Positions 32,875 to 37,854 of a stretch of 37,854 nucleotides of DNA are shown piece after piece. The position numbers were made by a program, and so were the translations under genes. Every line of letters begins with the position of its first letter. Position 1 is the first letter of the stretch. Below the pieces are notes generated by a model. That model was given only the letters and a program-made list of their open reading frames with translations. It was not told the DNA's origin and did no database searches. Source of the DNA: Flavobacteriales bacterium (lineage in GTDB: Bacteria > Bacteroidota > Bacteroidia > Flavobacteriales_G > JALEGO01). The DNA lies in assembly GCA_020629755.1 (NCBI GenBank), contig JAHDCS010000019.1:1-37854 (forward strand), given 5' to 3'.

Positions 32875-34719
32875 ATGAATACTTTACGGGTTTTTTCTAT
32901 TGCATGTTTATTTATAACACTATCCTCTTCTTTTTATAGCCAATGTGCTATTGAAGTTTCTGTAAATGTTACGCACGAGTCTGCCGTAGGAGCAAATGAT
33001 GGACAGGGTGCAGCATCGCAAATGGGAGCGGTAGGAAGTAATTACTACATACATTATGATATTAACGGAAATTCAGTGTCTTTAAACAATACAGCCTCAG
33101 GCTTAGCGCCAGGCGATTACTATGTAGTGGCCATTGATAGTGGAGTAAGCAACTGTACAGATACCGCATATTATACGATTAACCCAGGAAGTGGAGGGAC
33201 GCCTTGTAATTTAGCAGCTAATATTACAGGGTCTGATGAAACAGCTGCAGGTGCAAATGACGGAACAGCCCAAGTAACCGTAACAGGTAACACTGGGTCA
33301 GTGACCTACTCATGGAGCAATGGAGAAACAACAGATAATATTAGTGGATTAACGCCTGACACCTATGTTGTGACTGTTACTGAATCGCCTACTTGTGAAG
33401 CGACTGCAAGTATAGTGATTAATCCGTATTCTGGTGGAGGTGCATGTTTGTTACAAGTAGACATTAATGCTACAGATGAAACGGCTGCAGGCGCCAATGA
33501 TGGTACTGCAGAAGCGGTAGTAACTGGTAATGCTGGATCTGTGACTTATGAGTGGAGCAATGGAGAAACTGTTCAAACAATTTCTGGTCTATCACCGGCA
33601 ACCTATTCAGTAACCGTGACAGAAACAGCTACTTGTATAGCGATTAATACGGTTACTATTCAGCCTTTTTCTGGCCCTGGATGTTCTTTAGATGTGGTCG
33701 TATCAGCTTCAGGTGAAACAGCTGCTGGCGCAAATGACGGAACAGCAACAGCAACTGTAATTGGCAATCAAGGCCCTTATAGTGTTATTTGGAGTTCTGG
33801 AGATACTACCGAATCATTATCTGGTTTATCACCAGGAGCCTATTCAATTACGGTAACTGATACAGCAGGCTGTACTGCCATAGGTTCAGCTTCGGTATTG
33901 GCCTTTGATACCTCTGGAGGTGGGGGTGGGTTAAATTGTTTATTATTTATTGTGGGCGCCATAGGAACCGATGAATTAACCCCTGCAGGAGGTGATGGAC
34001 AAGCAGTGGCCTCTGTGCCGCCTATTTTTCCTGGTCCAGTAACTTATGAATGGAGTAATGGTGAAACGAGTCAAATTAATGCATTTTTAGATGCAGGTAC
34101 CTATACCGTAACGGCAACAGATCAAAGTACAGGATGTGTTGATTCGGCTACTGTTATCATTGAGCCTTATGGCGGTAATCAAACAAGTGATTCTTGTGAC
34201 TTTGAAATTAGTATAAGTACTACAAATGTTAGTGATTCTGGTGCTGCTGACGGATCCGCACAAGTTACAGTAGATCCGCCTGGATCGTATTCTTATTCTT
34301 GGAACACAGGAGTGAGTGGCCCAGCTATTTTTGGGCTTCAAGAGGCCTCTTATTCTGTCACAGTGACGGATGATCAAGCAGGGTGTAGTCTTGAGGATCT
34401 TGCTTTTGTTGGCGGCCCAGGTGACACTAATACGGTTGGTTTAAATTTAATAGAGGTGTCTAAAAATGACATTACTATTTATCCAAATCCAGTGTCTGAT
34501 ATTCTTCATGTAGAATTTAAAGAAACGGTTAATGCACCATTTATGGTATATGACCTTAAAGGGCAGTTGTTATATACGTCTAGAGATAAATTCTTTAAAA
34601 AAGGGTCTGTGCATCAGCTAGATTTAAGCTATCTGTCAAAAGGAACTTACTTTTTGTCTATTCACTTAGATAATGCGCAAGTCATTACAAAGTCATTTCT
34701 GGTGTTAAGACTCTATTAA
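32875..34719 (+). CDS. T9SS-exported SprB-repeat surface protein
   Basis: 614 residues. The signal peptide (RVFSIACLFITLSSSFYSQ) is cleaved just before residue 24. A first unit begins CAIEVSVNVTHES (C27), then five SprB-type units begin at C111, C191, C270, C355 and C441, each about 80-86 residues, with the pattern C.....(S/T)..DETAAGANDGTA..V.GN.G...Y.WSNGET...ISGL.P.TY.VTVT...TC. A type A sorting domain with YPNP at 536-539 ends the protein. There is no catalytic domain, so it is probably an adhesin or matrix protein on the cell surface. First unit, last unit and sorting domain are clearly similar to the end of the M43-like protein at 7416. A TTG at 32866 is an alternative start; ATG fits the signal better. 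Confidence 0.88.
   Translation: MNTLRVFSIACLFITLSSSFYSQCAIEVSVNVTHESAVGANDGQGAASQMGAVGSNYYIHYDINGNSVSLNNTASGLAPGDYYVVAIDSGVSNCTDTAYYTINPGSGGTPCNLAANITGSDETAAGANDGTAQVTVTGNTGSVTYSWSNGETTDNISGLTPDTYVVTVTESPTCEATASIVINPYSGGGACLLQVDINATDETAAGANDGTAEAVVTGNAGSVTYEWSNGETVQTISGLSPATYSVTVTETATCIAINTVTIQPFSGPGCSLDVVVSASGETAAGANDGTATATVIGNQGPYSVIWSSGDTTESLSGLSPGAYSITVTDTAGCTAIGSASVLAFDTSGGGGGLNCLLFIVGAIGTDELTPAGGDGQAVASVPPIFPGPVTYEWSNGETSQINAFLDAGTYTVTATDQSTGCVDSATVIIEPYGGNQTSDSCDFEISISTTNVSDSGAADGSAQVTVDPPGSYSYSWNTGVSGPAIFGLQEASYSVTVTDDQAGCSLEDLAFVGGPGDTNTVGLNLIEVSKNDITIYPNPVSDILHVEFKETVNAPFMVYDLKGQLLYTSRDKFFKKGSVHQLDLSYLSKGTYFLSIHLDNAQVITKSFLVLRLY
33205..34400 (+). repeat. Tandem SprB repeat array (five units of about 240-260 nt)
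   Basis: Units begin near 33205, 33445, 33682, 33937 and 34195. The first three are also alike in nucleotides around the DETAAGANDGTA codons (near 33235, 33475 and 33712), so they probably arose by recent in-frame duplication and could still recombine. Confidence 0.8.
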
Positions 34720-34754
34720 GTAAAATTTAAAAGCCTAAGAGATACAACAGCAGA

Positions 34755-35243
34755 TTATCTTGAGAGTTCAATCACCTCAAGGTTTTGGACGCGCGTTTTA
34801 TGTATATCAAAACGCACAAGTGTTTTTACTTGATGAATGCCGTAATTTCCGAAAGCCCCAGGATTTATATGCAATAATTTGTTGGTATTGTCGTGCATTA
34901 TTTTCAGAATGTGTGAATGCCCACAAATAAAAAGATTGGGCTTATAGTTTTTTATCTTAGAGATAAGGTCTGGTTTGTATTTGGGGGGATACCCACCAAT
35001 GTGGGTGATTAGAATTTGACATCCCTCCACAGAAAAAAACCATTCTTTTTTCGTGCGAATTCGAATTTCTTGTCCGTCAATGTTTCCATACACAGCGCGC
35101 GTGGGTTTAAACTTTTCTAAATCGTCTAACACACTAATACTCCCGATGTCTCCGGCATGCCAAATTTCATCTACCTGTTTAAAATGTTTGTATATACGCT
35201 CGTCTAAAAAAGAATGCGTGTCAGAAAGCAGGCCTATTTTCAT
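34755..35243 (-). CDS. YfcE/MJ0936-type metallophosphoesterase
   Basis: 162 residues from the ATG at 35243, the normal size of the small phosphodiesterase family. All metal-site motifs are present: GLLSDTHS (D8, H10), WHAGDIGS (D32), VYGNIDG (Asn), LITHIGG (His) and ICGHSHI (two His). Relatives hydrolyse phosphodiester bonds in vitro; physiological substrates are unclear. The open frame runs 46 codons further upstream but those residues overlap truA on the other strand and are outside the family. It is divergent from truA with a 39-nt gap. Confidence 0.93.
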   Translation of the reverse strand: MKIGLLSDTHSFLDERIYKHFKQVDEIWHAGDIGSISVLDDLEKFKPTRAVYGNIDGQEIRIRTKKEWFFSVEGCQILITHIGGYPPKYKPDLISKIKNYKPNLFICGHSHILKIMHDNTNKLLHINPGAFGNYGIHQVKTLVRFDIHKTRVQNLEVIELSR

Positions 35244-35264
35244 GTTATACGTTTGTAAAGTCTG

Positions 35265-35272
35265 TACCTTTA
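35265..35272 (+). promoter_or_regulatory. Candidate -7 element for truA (TACCTTTA)
   Basis: TACCTTTA fits TAnnTTT(G/A) and ends 10 nt before the ATG at 35283. No TTG is found at the expected -33 distance. Confidence 0.3.
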
Positions 35273-35282
35273 TGCGTTGAAT

Positions 35283-36044
35283 ATGCATCGATACTTTGCT
35301 CAAATTTCGTATAATGGATCCAATTTCCATGGCTGGCAACGGCAAAATAATGCCCACAGTATACAACAAGAGATTGAACATGCGCTATCACTAATACTAA
35401 AAACAAAAACCGTTATTTATGGCTGTGGAAGAACAGATACAGGCGTTCATGCCCTTTACTATATTGCGCACTTTGAGGTAGAAGATTTACTTAATACCAA
35501 AGATTTTATATATAAAATTAATAGTGTTTTGCCTTCAAGTATTGCATTTAATGAAGTGTTTTGTGTTCATTCAAGGGTACATGCACGACATTCTGCGCTT
35601 TGCAGAACCTATGAGTATAGAGTTCATACACAGAAAAACCCCTTTTTAGAACCTTCTAGTTTGTATGTGCGACAAGCGCTTGATGTAGATTGTATAGATA
35701 AAGCATGTGCGTTTTTAATTGGCAAAAAAGACTTTACAAGTTTTTGTAAAAACAGCAAAGACCACTCTGTGTTATTATGTGATCTTATGAGTGCACAATG
35801 GGCTAAACGTAAAGGGTCTGATACAGAATATCTTTTTACAATAAAAGCAAATCATTTTTTACGAGGGATGGTGCGCAGCATTGTAGGCACTTTATTAGAT
35901 GTCGGAAAACAAAAAATTACACCCAAGCAGTTTGCCCAGATTATTGAGGCTAAAGATAGAAAAAGAGCTAGCGCATCTGCAAAAGCACATGGCTTATACC
36001 TTAAAGCGGTGAGCTATCCATCCACGATTTATTTGAATGCCTAA
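35283..36044 (+). CDS. truA: tRNA pseudouridine synthase A
   Basis: Converts U38-U40 of the tRNA anticodon arm to pseudouridine. It has 253 residues. The N terminus [19 protein letters not shown] is typical, and the catalytic aspartate is D52 in [11 protein letters not shown]. Later family motifs are [21 protein letters not shown] and the C-terminal [17 protein letters not shown]. The ATG at 35283 is chosen over a TTG two codons earlier. The next gene, an ABC exporter, begins 8 nt before the truA stop (ATGCCTAA). Confidence 0.96.
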   Translation: MHRYFAQISYNGSNFHGWQRQNNAHSIQQEIEHALSLILKTKTVIYGCGRTDTGVHALYYIAHFEVEDLLNTKDFIYKINSVLPSSIAFNEVFCVHSRVHARHSALCRTYEYRVHTQKNPFLEPSSLYVRQALDVDCIDKACAFLIGKKDFTSFCKNSKDHSVLLCDLMSAQWAKRKGSDTEYLFTIKANHFLRGMVRSIVGTLLDVGKQKITPKQFAQIIEAKDRKRASASAKAHGLYLKAVSYPSTIYLNA

Positions 36045-37782
36045 AAGTAGTTCAGACATAGCAGTGCTTAAACGTTTAATTGGGCTTCTTAAGCCTAAGA
36101 AATCACTTTTTATATTGACCGCCTTTATTGCGTGCACGCTTGCTTTGGCTAGTCCTGTGAGGCCCATGCTGATTCAAAAAGCAGTGGATCAACATATTTT
36201 ATTAGGAGATTTAGAGGGCTTAAAGTGGATTAGTCTTTTGATGGTGGTTATTTTATTTTTTGAAGCCATTTTTCAATTTACCTATGTGTATTGTGCAAAT
36301 ATTTTAGCGCAATTTGTGATGCTTCGATTGCGCAATATGACCTTTAAAAGGTTGACTTCTTACCGGTTATCTTTCTATGACAACTCTACGGTTGGTACAC
36401 TGGTAACAAGAACTATTTCAGACATAGAATCACTCTCAAATGTTTTTTCATCTGGCTTGTTAACCGTTATAAGTGATGTGTTAAAATTACTTATCATTAT
36501 TGTGGTAATGTTGAGTATTTCCGTGCCATTAACCTTGTGGTGCTTGCTCACGGTTCCGTTTTTGATTTTTACCTCTTGGTGGTTTAAATCTGAGATTAAA
36601 AAGGCATATCAAATAGTGCGTAATAAGGTAGCCGATTTAAATACGTTTGTTCAAGAACATATTACCGGAATGAAGATCGTGCAAATATTTAACCGTGAAG
36701 CGGTAGAGTTTGATAAGTTTAAAAAAATAAATGCAGCTCATAGAGACGCCAACATTAAAACCATATGGGCCTATTCTATCTTTTTTCCGATGGTTGAGAT
36801 TTTATTGGCTATTTCACTGGCATTGATGATTTGGGTGGGCGCTAAAGGAGTTATAACTGGAGGGATATCACTTGGCGTTTTAATATCTTTTATTTTGTAT
36901 TTAAATATGCTTTTTAGACCTATACGTCAATTGGCAGATAATATTAATGTGCTGCAAATGGGAGTGGTAAGTGCGCGTAGAGTTTTTGATGCCATAGATT
37001 TAAATCAAACCATAACATACTCAAAAAATACAGGTTTAAAAGAGTTTGATGGACGCATAGAATTTAAGAATGTTTGGTTTGCATATACTGCTCATGATTG
37101 GGTGCTTAAAGATGTGAGTTTTTATATTAAGCCTTCACAGACTGTTGCTATTGTTGGGGCTACTGGATCAGGTAAAACTTCTATTATTAATTTAATTGGA
37201 AAGTTTTATGACTTTCAAAAAGGGGATATTTTACTTTCAAATCAGTCGGTTAAAGCGATACATCCATCTGAATTAAGAAAAAAAGTAACGCTTGTAAACC
37301 AAGAAGTATTCCTGTTTTCGCTTAGTATTCTTGAAAACATAACTTTAGGAAATCCTAATATTAGTTTAGATCAAGTTAAAACCGCAGCTAAGCTCATTGG
37401 AGCTGATGCTTTTATTAATGAGCTGCCTGGAGGGTACCACTTTAATGTGAAGGAGCGCGGTAGTATGCTTTCTGTGGGTCAGCGTCAGCTGATTTGCTTT
37501 GTACGTGCGTATGTGCACAATCCAAGGGTACTCATTTTGGATGAGGCAACCGCATCTGTTGATCAGCAAACGGAGAAATTGATTGAAAAAGCAACTGAAA
37601 AACTCACTGAGAATAGAACAGCCATTATCATAGCTCACCGTTTAAGTACCATTAAACATGCAGATAAAATCATGGTATTAGACAAGGGGAAGGTTGTGCA
37701 AGAGGGCACACATGAGTTTCTTATCTCTACAGACGGAAAATATAGAACTCTAGTCGAAGCTCAATTAGCTATGAATAGCTGA
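36037..37782 (+). CDS. ABC exporter, fused membrane and ATPase domains
   Basis: 581 residues. Six membrane segments occupy about 1-310, with the type IV exporter pattern ([29 protein letters not shown]). The ATPase domain has Walker [11 protein letters not shown]-loop LVNQEVFLF, signature LSVGQRQL (Gly to Val compared with LSGGQ), Walker [13 protein letters not shown] and H-loop IIAHRLSTI. It resembles MdlB/YheH-like multidrug or lipid exporters; the substrate is unknown. It overlaps truA by 8 nt, so it is translationally coupled to it. It ends 1 nt before the convergent citrate synthase stop, leaving no space for a terminator between them. Confidence 0.9.
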   Translation: MPKSSSDIAVLKRLIGLLKPKKSLFILTAFIACTLALASPVRPMLIQKAVDQHILLGDLEGLKWISLLMVVILFFEAIFQFTYVYCANILAQFVMLRLRNMTFKRLTSYRLSFYDNSTVGTLVTRTISDIESLSNVFSSGLLTVISDVLKLLIIIVVMLSISVPLTLWCLLTVPFLIFTSWWFKSEIKKAYQIVRNKVADLNTFVQEHITGMKIVQIFNREAVEFDKFKKINAAHRDANIKTIWAYSIFFPMVEILLAISLALMIWVGAKGVITGGISLGVLISFILYLNMLFRPIRQLADNINVLQMGVVSARRVFDAIDLNQTITYSKNTGLKEFDGRIEFKNVWFAYTAHDWVLKDVSFYIKPSQTVAIVGATGSGKTSIINLIGKFYDFQKGDILLSNQSVKAIHPSELRKKVTLVNQEVFLFSLSILENITLGNPNISLDQVKTAAKLIGADAFINELPGGYHFNVKERGSMLSVGQRQLICFVRAYVHNPRVLILDEATASVDQQTEKLIEKATEKLTENRTAIIIAHRLSTIKHADKIMVLDKGKVVQEGTHEFLISTDGKYRTLVEAQLAMNS

Positions 37783-37783
37783 T

Positions 37784-37854
37784 TTAGGCTTTGTAATCTC
37801 GTGCATTAGACCCAACATAAACTTGTCGTGGTCTTCCGATTGGTTCTTTGTTTT
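37784..37854 (-). CDS. gltA: Citrate synthase, C-terminal 22 residues (cut by window edge)
   Basis: The minus strand of the last 71 nt reads NKEPIGRPRQVYVGSNARDY followed by KA and a TAA stop (37786-37784). PIGRPRQVYVG is the highly conserved C-terminal end of type II (hexameric) citrate synthases, the entry enzyme of the TCA cycle. The catalytic residues lie outside the window. The stop is 1 nt from the ABC exporter stop on the other strand. Confidence 0.88.
   Translation of the reverse strand, partial: NKEPIGRPRQVYVGSNARDYKA

Noticed and set aside
33205-34400. Regular repeats that could suggest a CRISPR or satellite array
   Set aside because: The 240-nt period is in frame and encodes SprB protein domains.
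1-37854. Mobile element, prophage, defence island or secondary-metabolite cluster
   Set aside because: No transposase, integrase, phage structural, restriction or biosynthetic genes and no terminal repeats were seen; gene content is conserved core plus envelope genes.

Overview
This 37.9 kb window is AT-rich chromosomal DNA from a member of the Bacteroidota, most likely order Flavobacteriales. The evidence is four proteins with a C-terminal type IX secretion (T9SS) sorting domain, SprB-type repeats, a DUF4270 lipoprotein, a short GT5-only 'glycogen synthase', anchorless TonB C-terminal-domain proteins, and promoters resembling the Bacteroidota -33/-7 type (TTG, about 20 nt, TAnnTTTG/A). There is no sign of an insertion sequence, prophage, tRNA, rRNA or CRISPR array. 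Almost all the DNA is coding, and no gene-free stretch reaches 300 bases.

Layout. 1-2435 (minus): the 5' part of glnS and sppA. 2579-11120 (plus): a degenerate GT5 glycosyltransferase, a DUF4270 lipoprotein, glmS, a TSUP permease and a large M43-like secreted metalloprotease with SprB repeats. 11137-15918 (minus): a tightly overlapping envelope operon of sugar nucleotidyltransferase, TPR lipoprotein, DUF4292 lipoprotein and an EnvC-like protein. 16014-20945: housekeeping genes on alternating strands (rhodanese, dut, recJ, thioredoxin-fold protein, YiiX-like lipoprotein, xth, rbfA). 21022-28240 (plus): an ABC exporter, then, after a good terminator, a run of T9SS cargo, gcvH, a VanZ-like protein, three successive TonB-domain proteins and a second T9SS cargo. 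28221-32693 (minus): an ABC ATPase, a LolA-like protein, FtsK and an envelope lipoprotein. 32875-37854: a SprB-repeat T9SS protein, a YfcE-type phosphoesterase, truA, a second ABC exporter and the 3' end of citrate synthase.

Many genes concern the envelope: peptidoglycan and amino-sugar supply (glmS, EnvC-like, nucleotidyltransferase), lipoprotein handling (LolA-like and at least five lipoproteins), TonB energy transduction and T9SS cargo. The rest are core DNA, RNA and protein functions.

I did not find a clearly new multi-gene system. The most unusual signal is below gene level: the octamer GGGGGGAT / ATCCCCCC occurs 14 times by hand count, on both strands and in several reading frames, where chance predicts well under one. 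Other points worth a look are the anchorless TonB-domain proteins, the GT5 protein that has lost its nucleotide-sugar motif, the composite metalloprotease gene, and promoters lying almost on top of start codons. Start codons were re-chosen where the longest open frame began upstream of a signal peptide, a promoter or the family's usual N terminus.
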